Part shown: piece by piece, positions 1 to 7,580 of the stretch
Numbering within the stretch: position 1 is the first letter of the stretch
How the letters are laid out: each line of letters starts with the position of its first letter
Assembly (NCBI RefSeq): GCF_900162665.1
Contig: NZ_LT727812.1
Span: 903,801-950,507 of the forward strand
Origin: Oceanobacillus sojae
GTDB taxonomy: Bacteria; Bacillota; Bacilli; Bacillales; Amphibacillaceae
Direction: 5' to 3'
DNA: 46,707 nt
Translations under genes and position numbers: made by a program
The notes under the pieces: generated by a model
The model's input: the letters and a program-made list of their open reading frames with translations, nothing else
What the model was told of the DNA's origin: nothing
The model's database searches: none

Positions 1-265
1 TTATTTCAGTATAGAATATCCTGCTAGCGGAGGCGGACCGTTTTGACTCCTGAGGGATTAGCACCATCTGAAGATCCACTTTTGCCAAGTGATCTTCTTG
101 GCAAAAGTTAGCTGAAGAGCGTGCCCCTAGGAAAGCAAAACGGTCCGCCGTAGCGGTCGCTTTAGACTTTACCTTCTATCTTTGTCAACAGATATATGGA
201 AGAAATGATCAACCCCTGTTCTTATGGATAGGAAGTTACTTTTTAAAGTCCGAAAGTTGAGTAAT
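1..265 (+). repeat. Structured intergenic repeat, left copy of a long inverted pair
   Basis: Non-coding. It matches the reverse complement of 45601-45881 almost base for base, apart from scattered differences and about 16 extra bases in the right copy. Inside it, 32-45 (GGCGGACCGTTTTG) pairs perfectly with 136-149, and a central 12-bp hairpin pairs 78-89 (ACTTTTGCCAAG) with 97-108 around a 7-nt loop. A CCT-G-AGGG segment near 49-56 can pair with CCCTAGG near 125-131, leaving a bulged G. The repeat may continue beyond base 1. No ORF or transposase is present. Confidence 0.9.
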
Positions 266-350
266 TAAGTTAAAAATGAGTGTTATTTTATAGTTATCCG
301 AACGAAAATATTATTTCAACCTCTATACAATGATTATTTTTTTGCAGTAT

Positions 351-436
351 AACAAAAAAACTGTCCTTTTAGAAGCACAAGGTTTTATCAGAACAATTTT
401 TCTGATTTTCCCATCTCTTCTTTAAAAGGACAGTTT
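351..436 (-). terminator. Long-loop terminator downstream of pdaA
   Basis: Arms 358-371 and 423-436 are a perfect 14-bp inverted repeat (core ACTGTCCTTTT/AAAAGGACAGT). On the minus strand it is followed by a run of T (complement of 354-360). The 51-nt loop holds a second small hairpin, ATCAGAA (387-393) with TTCTGAT (400-406), so the structure is branched. Confidence 0.75.
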
Positions 437-438
437 CT

Positions 439-1221
439 TTAATAAAGAAACTGCTTCGGCAATTGCTTACGCATCCATAAATCATCTAAGCTTTTAAATT
501 GATATCCTTCTTCTTTTAAATCCTGAATTACTTTTTCCAGAGCAGCTGCATTATCGCTGGAGACAGCATGCAGTAAAATAATTGCTCCGGGATGGATCTG
601 TTTCATAATCTCATCATAAGCGTAATCTGCGCCTTTTTGCGAGTTTGTCTCCCAATCCTTAAAGGCCAGTGACCAAAATACATGAACAAGTCCGAGTTCT
701 GTTGACCATTTCAATGTATCTGAACTGAATGTCCCCCGCGGAGGTCTGACAAATATTAATTCATCCTGGTCACTCACCTCGGCAACTGCCTGCTCTAAGT
801 CTGTCAGTTCTTTTTCAATGGCTTCCTTATTCATAATTGTAAAGTCCGGGTGATGGTAAGAGTGATTACCGATAATATGCCCTTCCTCCACCATTCTTTT
901 GACCAAATCAGGCTCACTTTCTACATAATGTCCTGTTACAAAAAAAGTTGCAGGGACTTCTTCTTTCTTTAATACATCCAATATGTCAGAGGTAAAGCCC
1001 TGCTCGTAGCCGTTGTCAAAAGTAAGATAAAGATTTTTCTCTCCACTGTCATCCAGATAAAAGGCATTGTATTTATCCAATACTTCCTGGTACGACCCTA
1101 TCTCTGGAGGTGTATGATTATTATTTTTCTGGTAGCCCCACCCATACGCGGAAGCTGTATTCCATGTGAAAGCACAAAAGAAAAAGGCAAGCGATAACAG
1201 GAAAGCGATTAGTTGTTTCAT
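439..1221 (-). CDS. pdaA: Polysaccharide deacetylase, PdaA type (spore cortex)
   Basis: Likely the N-acetylmuramic acid deacetylase PdaA, which acts on spore cortex peptidoglycan on the way to muramic-delta-lactam; cortex without it cannot be degraded at germination. The 260-residue protein has an N-terminal hydrophobic signal (about 1-25, ending TASA) and a NodB-type domain. Seen directly: TFDNGYE at 67-73, the PdaA variant of the usual TFDDGP motif with metal-binding Asp69; HSYHH at 120-124 (metal histidines 120 and 124); an RPPRG motif near 158. The start is preceded by a GGGTGGG-type ribosome binding site. A strong terminator follows. In B. subtilis pdaA (yfjS) lies near yfkD, as here. 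Confidence is high for the subfamily. Confidence 0.9.
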   Translation of the reverse strand: MKQLIAFLLSLAFFFCAFTWNTASAYGWGYQKNNNHTPPEIGSYQEVLDKYNAFYLDDSGEKNLYLTFDNGYEQGFTSDILDVLKKEEVPATFFVTGHYVESEPDLVKRMVEEGHIIGNHSYHHPDFTIMNKEAIEKELTDLEQAVAEVSDQDELIFVRPPRGTFSSDTLKWSTELGLVHVFWSLAFKDWETNSQKGADYAYDEIMKQIHPGAIILLHAVSSDNAAALEKVIQDLKEEGYQFKSLDDLWMRKQLPKQFLY

Positions 1222-1283
1222 TCAAATCCCACCCGGTTTTTTCTCTTACCTTTTCCTTTTACCTCTATTATTATACGCTTTTC

Positions 1284-2591
1284 TTATAAAACCATCGCAG
1301 CAATCCACCCAAAAATAAATAACGGAATATTATAGTGTATAAACGTCGGGACACAAGTATCCCAAATGTGATTATGTTTCCCATCTGCATTAAGACCTGA
1401 TGTCGGACCAAGTGTGCTGTCAGACGCTGGTGAACCTGCATCTCCTAATGCGCCGGCTGTTCCGACTAAAGCAGCTGTTGCTAATGGTGAAAAGCCTGCC
1501 GTCAGACATATAGGCACAAATAAAGCCGCAATAATTGGTATAGTTCCGAATGAAGTTCCAATGCCAATAGTGATAACCAATCCTAACAATAATAGTACAA
1601 ATGCAATTAATGGCTTATTATCGCCTAATACCGAAGCGGAAGCCTCAACTAATTTATCGACAGCACCTGTTTCCTGCAACGTTTTTGCAAAGCCTGCTGC
1701 CACTAAAATAACGAATGAAATAGTTCCCATCATAGCGATTCCCTGTGTCATTACACTATCCAGCTCTCTATATGGAATAACGACCAATACGAACAGAGCA
1801 ATAATTCCAGTTAATGAGCCTAAAATTAAGTTTCCTGTAATAATTTGTACAATCAGTGCTAATACAATGGCAACGAGTGTGAGTAAATGCTTCTTGTTGA
1901 ATGTTACTTCCTCAACTAAATCCTCTTTTTGTATTTTAGCCTCTTTCACTTCACCGTTCTGCTTTTTATCTTTTCTATAAGTAACCAATACACCGATTAA
2001 TAAACCGGCAATCATCCCCAGACCAGGAATAAGCATAGATAAAGTTACCTCATGGAGAGTGATTTCTGCACCGTTTGATTCCAGCCCTTTTAAAATCAAA
2101 TCTTGGAATAATAATCCAAAACCAGCAGGAATCATAATATATGGTGCTTTCAAACCAAATGTCAGTGCGACCGCTACTGCACGGCGATCCATTCTCATTT
2201 GGTCAAATAATTTTAGTAATGGAGGAATTAAAATAGGAATAAAAGCGATGTGCACCGGTACTAAATTTTGAGATAAACACGCAATACCGGCTAATGCGAA
2301 TAGCATCATTGTTTTCTTTCCTGTTAATACCCGAATTATAAAATTCACTAAAATCTTTGTAATTCCTGTGTAGCTGATAGCCACCGCAAAAGCACCTAAT
2401 AAAACATAGCTGAGCGCTGTATTTGCAGAATCTCCCATCCCGCTCACCATTAATTTGACAGAATCAACAAACCCGAGTCCTGTCATTAAGCCTGCTGAAA
2501 TAGCAGAAATAATAATAGCTAAAATAACATTTACTTTTAACAAACATAAAACAGTCATTAATAAGACTGCTGAGATAACAACCCATTCCAT
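1284..2591 (-). CDS. YuiF-like Na+/H+ antiporter family permease
   Basis: Polytopic membrane protein of 435 residues with about 11-12 hydrophobic segments and a polar loop near the middle (KDKKQNGEVKEAKIQKEDL region). The C-terminal motif PASDSTLGPTSGL and the overall pattern fit the NhaC/YuiF group of the ion-transporter superfamily. Substrate is uncertain: annotated as a Na+/H+ antiporter by family, but some YuiF relatives have been proposed to carry amino acids. The start at 2591 (MEWVVIS) is chosen because GGAGG lies 7 nt upstream; a longer in-frame extension to 2717 runs through the promoter and a perfect palindrome and is not credible. Transcribed alone from the promoter at 2631-2659, whose -10 is overlapped by a 16-bp palindrome. 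Confidence 0.75.
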   Translation of the reverse strand: MEWVVISAVLLMTVLCLLKVNVILAIIISAISAGLMTGLGFVDSVKLMVSGMGDSANTALSYVLLGAFAVAISYTGITKILVNFIIRVLTGKKTMMLFALAGIACLSQNLVPVHIAFIPILIPPLLKLFDQMRMDRRAVAVALTFGLKAPYIMIPAGFGLLFQDLILKGLESNGAEITLHEVTLSMLIPGLGMIAGLLIGVLVTYRKDKKQNGEVKEAKIQKEDLVEEVTFNKKHLLTLVAIVLALIVQIITGNLILGSLTGIIALFVLVVIPYRELDSVMTQGIAMMGTISFVILVAAGFAKTLQETGAVDKLVEASASVLGDNKPLIAFVLLLLGLVITIGIGTSFGTIPIIAALFVPICLTAGFSPLATAALVGTAGALGDAGSPASDSTLGPTSGLNADGKHNHIWDTCVPTFIHYNIPLFIFGWIAAMVL

Positions 2592-2623
2592 CTTACTTCC
2601 TCCAATAAATAATATCTTTAACA

Positions 2624-2659
2624 CTTTATCATGATAAAGCAACAAAGAGGAAATTGCAA
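2624..2659 (-). promoter_or_regulatory. Promoter with palindromic operator over the -10
   Basis: On the minus strand TTGCAA (2654-2659) and TATCAT (2631-2636) are separated by 17 nt, a good SigA-type promoter. The perfect 16-bp palindrome CTTTATCATGATAAAG (2624-2639) covers the -10, as expected for a repressor site. The repressor is unknown. Confidence 0.6.
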
Positions 2660-2687
2660 GAGATTTTTCTTTCCTGACAATACTTCG

Positions 2688-2731
2688 TTTGATCCATTCG
2701 TGTGAATCGTAATTCACACGAATGGATCAAA
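2688..2731. repeat. Perfect 20-bp inverted repeat with 4-nt loop
   Basis: Arms 2688-2707 and 2712-2731 are exact reverse complements (core GATCCATTCGTGTGAAT) around CGTA. There is no strong T-run on either strand, so it is not a classic intrinsic terminator. It lies about 30 bp upstream of the antiporter promoter and downstream of yfkD. It could be a protein-binding site or a weak bidirectional terminator. Confidence 0.85.
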
Positions 2732-2942
2732 AGCACATATCAGGTCAATGAGGAATTATTTAGTTCAACTCATACAAATACCACCATTTAAGAGAAAAAG
2801 GACCGCCTATTGGCAATCCTTTGTTACAGAAATTAAAAATCATAGAATGATGCGGGAGTTAGCGTTTATTCAAAACTAGCTGCATCCAGTTCAAATCATC
2901 GAAATCAGGTCTATTATAAACAGGCCGCTTTTGGCATACATT

Positions 2943-3743
2943 TTATTTAACTTTAAAGGAGAAAGATAAATAATCCTGTACAGGTATCCAGGCGCCAATT
3001 CCTTGTTTTGTTACGTTTTTAATCTGAATCGTTTTATTGGATCCTTTTAATTCAATATAGACTTCTCCGAAGGTTACCTGTCCCTTTTCATTAACTGCAG
3101 GAGCATAGGCGTCCAGTATTCCATGCTTCTGAACCGGGATGTTATATGAATTTGCCAATTTTGTATTATGTCCAATAACGGTTTGATAAGATAGAGGCAA
3201 TTTTGTTTTTTCGCTTGCCTTTAATAACATCATTGTTTTTACTTGTTCCGGATTACTTATTTTACTGGTCAGGGCACCTTTTATTTCTTTTTGTTCCTGT
3301 TGATAATAACTCATTTCCTGCGCCTGGTCACCGCCGACATTATTCATTTCATTCTTATTTATCAGCTGATATTCCCAGTTTACGTTGGATTCACTGGATT
3401 GATAATTTATCGGCCATCTTCCCAGATAAACCATACCGCGGTAGCCAATTGCAATGGGTGATGGTTTAATATTGCTTTCATTTAAAATTTTAATCAGCTC
3501 CGGATTTTCAATTGGTATACCAACACCTTCGATTAATTCCTTTGTTAGATCACTCGCCTCAATAATTTCCTGGTCCTCAGTTGAATTCGGGAATGTATTT
3601 TCTTTAGATACATCCAGTACATGACTAGGTATATCAGATTCTTTTTTCTCTTTTATTTCTTCAGCAAAACTATTCATCGGCATCCACAGCCATGTTAAAC
3701 ATAAGAGCAGCATAAAAAAACAGACACGATTGCATTTTTTCAT
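2943..3743 (-). CDS. yfkD: YfkD-like secreted protein
   Basis: A 266-residue protein with a clear signal peptide (MKKCNRVCFF then a hydrophobic stretch, probable cleavage after SFA near residue 27), so probably exported. The mature part begins with a charged segment and then a mixed domain without recognised catalytic motifs. From memory the sequence (DVSKENTFPN, DLTKELIEG) and length resemble B. subtilis YfkD, whose function is not established. The neighbourhood with pdaA and the yfkJIH genes supports this. The start has GGAAGG about 8 nt upstream. No clear terminator is seen in the 200 bp downstream apart from the 2688-2731 palindrome. Confidence 0.7.
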   Translation of the reverse strand: MKKCNRVCFFMLLLCLTWLWMPMNSFAEEIKEKKESDIPSHVLDVSKENTFPNSTEDQEIIEASDLTKELIEGVGIPIENPELIKILNESNIKPSPIAIGYRGMVYLGRWPINYQSSESNVNWEYQLINKNEMNNVGGDQAQEMSYYQQEQKEIKGALTSKISNPEQVKTMMLLKASEKTKLPLSYQTVIGHNTKLANSYNIPVQKHGILDAYAPAVNEKGQVTFGEVYIELKGSNKTIQIKNVTKQGIGAWIPVQDYLSFSFKVK

Positions 3744-3828
3744 TTCCGTACCTTCCTTTCTTTTTGTTTATTTTTTTCAGAAAGGAAGAAAACTATGCAC
3801 CGGATGATTTGAGACTTTTTGGCAATTA

Positions 3829-3867
3829 AAAAGAGACATCCTTTTCATTTTAAAAGACGCCTCTTTT
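3829..3867 (-). terminator. Terminator after the amino-acid ABC permease
   Basis: AAAAGAG (3829-3835) pairs with CTCTTTT (3861-3867), and CTTTT (3841-3845) with AAAAG (3852-3856), giving an imperfect stem. Its distal arm on the minus strand leads into further T residues. Confidence 0.6.
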
Positions 3868-3879
3868 CATTCACTATAT

Positions 3880-4566
3880 TTATTTTATAAATGCACTATA
3901 CCTTTTCTCCAAACGCTCCTGCAACATGCCAATCAAAATACACACCGGCCAATAGATAAGTGCTACTAATACGTACATGGTCATTGCATCAAATTCTCTT
4001 CCAGCGACAATTTGCGCTTTTTGAAATAACTCAGGCACTGTTATCACTGCTGTTAAAGAAGTTGCCTTCACAATATCCATAAAAACATTTGTCAACGGAG
4101 GGATTGCAATCCGGGTAGCTTGAGGCAAAATAATTTTACGTAACGTCAGCCAGTAAGGCATATTCAACGCCCGTGACGATTCCCATTGTCCCTTCTCTAC
4201 ACTATTTAATGCGGATCTGTCAATTTCAGCAATATAGGCAGCACTATTCAAACCCAGTCCAATAATTGCAGCGTGAACAGCTGCAAGCTGAATTCCCGCT
4301 GAAGGCAACCCCAGGTACAGAATATATAAAAATACGATAATCGGTGTCCCTCGCATAAACGATATATACAGTCGTGCCGGCCACCTTAATAATCCATATT
4401 TAGAGCTTCTTGCCAAGGCTAACAACAGTCCTAAAATAAGTCCAATAAGCATACTTCCAATGGAAATAAGCAGGGTGATGGGAAGCCCTCCCAACACAAA
4501 CGGCAAGTTCTCCCAGGCTAATTGAACATCAAAGAATCCTCCGAAATTCACATTTGATATATCCAT
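3880..4566 (-). CDS. Polar amino-acid ABC transporter permease (TcyB/GlnP-like)
   Basis: Inner-membrane permease of 228 residues with about five hydrophobic segments. The region NSAAYIAEIDRSALNSVEKGQWESSRAL, given here only as a landmark at about 107-134, is the EAA-type loop that contacts the ATPase in His/Glu/cystine-type importers. Length and motif match permeases such as TcyB and TcyL of B. subtilis. The gene lies 9 bp downstream of the binding-protein gene and has an AGAGGTT ribosome binding site. A terminator follows directly and no ATP-binding subunit is encoded next to it. Substrate (cystine or another polar amino acid) cannot be decided from sequence alone. Confidence 0.85.
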   Translation of the reverse strand: MDISNVNFGGFFDVQLAWENLPFVLGGLPITLLISIGSMLIGLILGLLLALARSSKYGLLRWPARLYISFMRGTPIIVFLYILYLGLPSAGIQLAAVHAAIIGLGLNSAAYIAEIDRSALNSVEKGQWESSRALNMPYWLTLRKIILPQATRIAIPPLTNVFMDIVKATSLTAVITVPELFQKAQIVAGREFDAMTMYVLVALIYWPVCILIGMLQERLEKRYSAFIK

Positions 4567-4575
4567 TAATAACCT

Positions 4576-5439
4576 CTAAAAATCCAGACCTTCTACAATT
4601 TCAACTTCTACATCCGGTTCCTCAGAAGCATCTTCTTCATAGAATTCTTTTGCCAATTCGCTTAATGTACCATCTTCACGCATATCGTTTAAAGCACCGT
4701 TAATTTCTTCCTGCAGCTTACTTGCATCTTTTGGCATCATTATCGCCTGCTCAGTCGGATTAAATTTCAGTGTAGGATGCAGATGTAAATCAAAATCAGG
4801 GAATGCTGCTACCCCAAATTTAGTCAGATAATAATCATTTAATACCAAATCTGTTCGTCCTGTACTTATATCACTCAGATAAGCTTCATTTGGAGCGTTC
4901 CCATACGTTACAACCTCCGCCCCGAAATGCTCTGCAATTTGACTGTAAATAGTTGTAGCTGCTCCGCCCGCTTTTTTTCCTTCTAAATCATCAAGTGTTT
5001 CTATACCTGAATTATCCGATTCTCTTACCGCTGCCACAATATAAGAGAATTTATATGGATCAGAAAATCCAAATTTCTCCTGGTTTTTTTCTGTTATCGT
5101 TGCATCATTAGCTCCAACATCAATTCTGCCGCTATTAATTGCTGTAGCTAAATCATCCGCTCCCATGATTTCAAATTTAACCTCTAAATCTAAACGTTTC
5201 CCAATCTCTTTCATGATTTCCACAGTATAGCCTGTTAACTCATCATTCTCATCATAGTAGGATGCGCCAATCAGCGTTCCGGAAGTACCGGCCACGATTT
5301 CCCCTTTTTCCTGAATTTCCTCCCAATGCTTATCCTCTGCTTCGGCATTATCTTTGTTGTCATTGTCCCCTTCACCGCAAGCAGTCAATAAAAATACTGC
5401 GAGAAGCATAAAACTAAAAATAAATAAGTTCTTTCTCAC
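4576..5439 (-). CDS. Amino-acid ABC transporter substrate-binding lipoprotein (TcyA-like)
   Basis: Extracellular binding protein of 287 residues, family 3. The signal ends in the lipobox LTAC, so the mature protein should be lipid-anchored. The body contains the expected landmarks: GTSGTLIGASYY, GYTVEIMKEIGKRL and IDVGANDATITEKN. GTG at 5439 is chosen as start because GGAGG precedes it by 7 nt; a longer reading frame to 5487 has no ribosome binding site. It forms a two-gene unit with the permease at 3880-4566. Regulation is not evident. Confident for the family, tentative for the ligand. Confidence 0.85.
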   Translation of the reverse strand: MRKNLFIFSFMLLAVFLLTACGEGDNDNKDNAEAEDKHWEEIQEKGEIVAGTSGTLIGASYYDENDELTGYTVEIMKEIGKRLDLEVKFEIMGADDLATAINSGRIDVGANDATITEKNQEKFGFSDPYKFSYIVAAVRESDNSGIETLDDLEGKKAGGAATTIYSQIAEHFGAEVVTYGNAPNEAYLSDISTGRTDLVLNDYYLTKFGVAAFPDFDLHLHPTLKFNPTEQAIMMPKDASKLQEEINGALNDMREDGTLSELAKEFYEEDASEEPDVEVEIVEGLDF

Positions 5440-5590
5440 TATAAAACCTCCCTGTATTATACGTTTTACACAGAAATAGTATAACAAAGAAAGGTTTATA
5501 TGAAAACTATTTATTAATCTGTATAATAAATTTTAAAATGCATAATAACACACCCAACGAACGTATAATTAATGTTTCATTTCTTTTCAC

Positions 5591-5630
5591 AAAAAAAATG
5601 AAACGGCGAGATAATTTGCCGTTTCATTTT
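5591..5630 (-). terminator. Intrinsic terminator of the yfkJ-yfkI-yfkH unit
   Basis: Perfect 13-bp arms 5595-5607 (AAAATGAAACGGC) and 5618-5630, with a 10-nt loop. The minus strand continues into a run of T (complement of 5591-5598). The arm reaches the yfkH stop codon. Confidence 0.9.
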
Positions 5631-6502
5631 TAAATTCTTTTCTGATTCAGAACCGTAGCATTTAGAATGCCGCCGGTAATAATAATAATTCCAAATAAAT
5701 AGAACCAGATTAACAAAATAATGATCGTACCTAAGCTGCCATAAGTGGCGGAAAAATTTCCTAAGTTATGCACATAAAAGGAAAACCCCCAGGAGACCAG
5801 CTGCCAGGCAAGTGTTGCAAATGCTGTGCCCCAGACCACCTGTGAAAATTTGAGTCTCCGATTTGGTGCAAGCTTATACAAAAAGAGCAGTACTATAAAG
5901 AAGATAAGGGATGACGCTACCCATCGCAAGGTCCCCCATGCTGCTAAAAAAGTATCTGTAAAACCAATCCAGGAAAAAAGATATGTCCCAATCATTTTTC
6001 CAAATACCGGCAACAGCAAAGCTAATATAATAATTAAAACCATTCCTATTGTAAGCATCATCGCTACAAGCCGCGAAACCAGAAAGGAGCGGTCTGTCTT
6101 TATTCCGTAAGCATGGTTAAATGCTCTTGTAATTGCATTAACACCATTTGAAGCAGCCCATAATGTTCCAATGATACTGATGGAAAGCAAGCCGCTGTTT
6201 TGAACAGTTAATGATTGCAGATTCGTTGTAATCAGGCCCATCACCTGTTCCGGCGCAAAATCTCCAATTGTTTCCAAAATTAAATCCATATCAATCGGCA
6301 GGTACGGAATCAGGTTAAGTAAGAAGATTAAAAAAGGAAATAAAGACAAAATAAAGAAATAAGAAAGCTGAGCTGCTAATCCAAACACCTCGACTTCTCC
6401 ATAACGTCTCCAAAAATCTTTGCCTATAATCTGAAGGTTTCGAATGCTGGTCCACCTGCCCTTATCACTTTTTGAACTTCCATTTTTAAATAGCTTGTTC
6501 AA
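5630..6502 (-). CDS. yfkH: YihY/BrkB-family membrane protein (YfkH)
   Basis: Membrane protein of up to 290 residues with six hydrophobic segments and the BrkB/YihY signature (LAAQLSYFFILSLFPFLIF around 44-62; SNGVNAITRAFNHAYGI around 118-134). Once called ribonuclease BN by mistake; the real function is unknown. It is the last gene after yfkJ and yfkI, as in B. subtilis. The start is uncertain. The only upstream candidate is TTG at 6502, an in-frame stop lies at 6521-6523, and no Shine-Dalgarno sequence precedes this TTG; a GGAGGT lies about 29 nt upstream, too far to serve it. The N-terminus may therefore be mis-assigned, or a small frameshift may exist there. Confidence 0.8.
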   Translation of the reverse strand: MNKLFKNGSSKSDKGRWTSIRNLQIIGKDFWRRYGEVEVFGLAAQLSYFFILSLFPFLIFLLNLIPYLPIDMDLILETIGDFAPEQVMGLITTNLQSLTVQNSGLLSISIIGTLWAASNGVNAITRAFNHAYGIKTDRSFLVSRLVAMMLTIGMVLIIILALLLPVFGKMIGTYLFSWIGFTDTFLAAWGTLRWVASSLIFFIVLLFLYKLAPNRRLKFSQVVWGTAFATLAWQLVSWGFSFYVHNLGNFSATYGSLGTIIILLIWFYLFGIIIITGGILNATVLNQKRI

Positions 6503-6610
6503 AAAAGGAGAAGGGAGAAATTAAAATCTTACCTCCATACGAAATAAAGATAACATTTTATTTTTTACGTTTTTATCCTTCCAGCGTTCCTTACTTTTGA
6601 ACATCCTGTA

Positions 6611-6907
6611 TTAATCTATTGCTTTCCCTGAATATTTATTCGTAACTTTATCTAATGTTTGCTCCACTTGCTCTAAAGCATTCATAGCATTAGAAGATCC
6701 GCTCTCAAAAACATGATTCACCTTATCCACTGTTTTTTGCAGGCCTTGAATTGCTTCAGAAGGATTGCTGATATAATAAGATGATGCAGCTTTCATATCC
6801 TTTACTTTTCCGCAGGCATAACTGCGCGCTTCTTTGTCCAGCAATGATGCTGCTCCTCCTACAACTGCTCCTGCAATAACACCTAAAATAATTTTACGTT
6901 TTCCCAT
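6611..6907 (-). CDS. yfkI: YtxH-domain small protein (YfkI)
   Basis: A 98-residue protein with a glycine-rich N-terminal hydrophobic segment (IILGVIAGAVVGGAASLL) followed by a helical, charged tail, the usual layout of YtxH-type general-stress proteins. It is probably membrane-anchored. AAAGGAGA lies about 7 nt upstream of the ATG. It sits 13 bp after the phosphatase gene and about 100 bp before yfkH. The identification as yfkI rests on family type plus position; molecular function is unknown. Confidence 0.75.
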   Translation of the reverse strand: MGKRKIILGVIAGAVVGGAASLLDKEARSYACGKVKDMKAASSYYISNPSEAIQGLQKTVDKVNHVFESGSSNAMNALEQVEQTLDKVTNKYSGKAID

Positions 6908-6920
6908 TAGTATCTCTCCT

Positions 6921-7391
6921 TTAATTTAAATGATGCTTTTCTTTTAAAAATTGAAGTAACCCGTAACAGCCTTCTGAAACTAATCGATTCGTTTGTCCGA
7001 AATCTCCTGTGTAATATGGATCAGGAATGTCATCTTCTTCTATGTCTTCCACAAACTCCATTAATTTCACAACTGCTGTTTTCTCATGATTGTTGGACCC
7101 GGTAAGCGTATTATAATTATTTTGATCCATCGCAACCATATAATCAAACTGCTCAAAATCATCGGCTGTAAGCAGCCTTGATTTCACTCCGTCATAGGAA
7201 ATGCCCTGCTGATCAAGTATTTCCTTGGTTCCCGGATGAGGTGATTGCCCGAGATGCCAGTCACCAGTACCGCAAGAATCAACCTCTATCTTATCTTCCA
7301 GATGCTCTTTCTTAACAAGATCCCTGAATATTGCTTCCGCCATCGGGGAACGGCAAATATTACCTAAACAAACAAATAAAACACGCACCAA
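6921..7391 (-). CDS. yfkJ: Low-molecular-weight protein-tyrosine phosphatase (YfkJ)
   Basis: Cytoplasmic phosphatase of 156 residues. The P-loop CLGNICRS occupies residues 8-15, with nucleophile Cys8 and Arg14, and the general-acid loop DIPDPYY is at 121-127 with Asp124. These are the complete catalytic residues of LMW-PTPs. The start is a TTG at 7391, with GGGGTG about 9 nt upstream; a GTG one codon later is an alternative. First gene of the yfkJ-yfkI-yfkH unit, which matches the B. subtilis order. Its substrates are unknown. Confidence 0.9.
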   Translation of the reverse strand: MVRVLFVCLGNICRSPMAEAIFRDLVKKEHLEDKIEVDSCGTGDWHLGQSPHPGTKEILDQQGISYDGVKSRLLTADDFEQFDYMVAMDQNNYNTLTGSNNHEKTAVVKLMEFVEDIEEDDIPDPYYTGDFGQTNRLVSEGCYGLLQFLKEKHHLN

Positions 7392-7445
7392 TCGCTATTC
7401 ACCCCATTCATCTCGCGTCAGCTTAAAAATAAGCCCTTCTCAATG

Positions 7446-7481
7446 AACACCCTAAACAGTGCTTAATAAGTTTAGGGTGTT
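7446..7481. terminator. Inverted repeat between glsA and yfkJ
   Basis: Perfect 12-bp arms AACACCCTAAAC (7446-7457) and GTTTAGGGTGTT (7470-7481). It lies about 100 bp after the glsA stop and most likely ends its transcript, although the T-run on the minus strand is short. Confidence 0.6.
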
Positions 7482-7580
7482 TTGCTGTAACTCCATTATA
7501 AGCAACTTAGCCCGATAAGCAAAGAGTTAATTGTAGAAAGTTGTTATCCTGCTTCCATTTTTGTCGAAAAGATACAGACG

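Noticed and set aside
1414..1980. Open frame of 188 codons on the plus strand
   Set aside because: It is fully antisense to the YuiF-like permease, has no ribosome binding site and has low-complexity composition mirroring the membrane protein codons.
2592..2717. 42-codon N-terminal extension of the YuiF-like permease
   Set aside because: It runs through the promoter, its operator and half of the perfect palindrome; a strong ribosome binding site supports the start at 2591.
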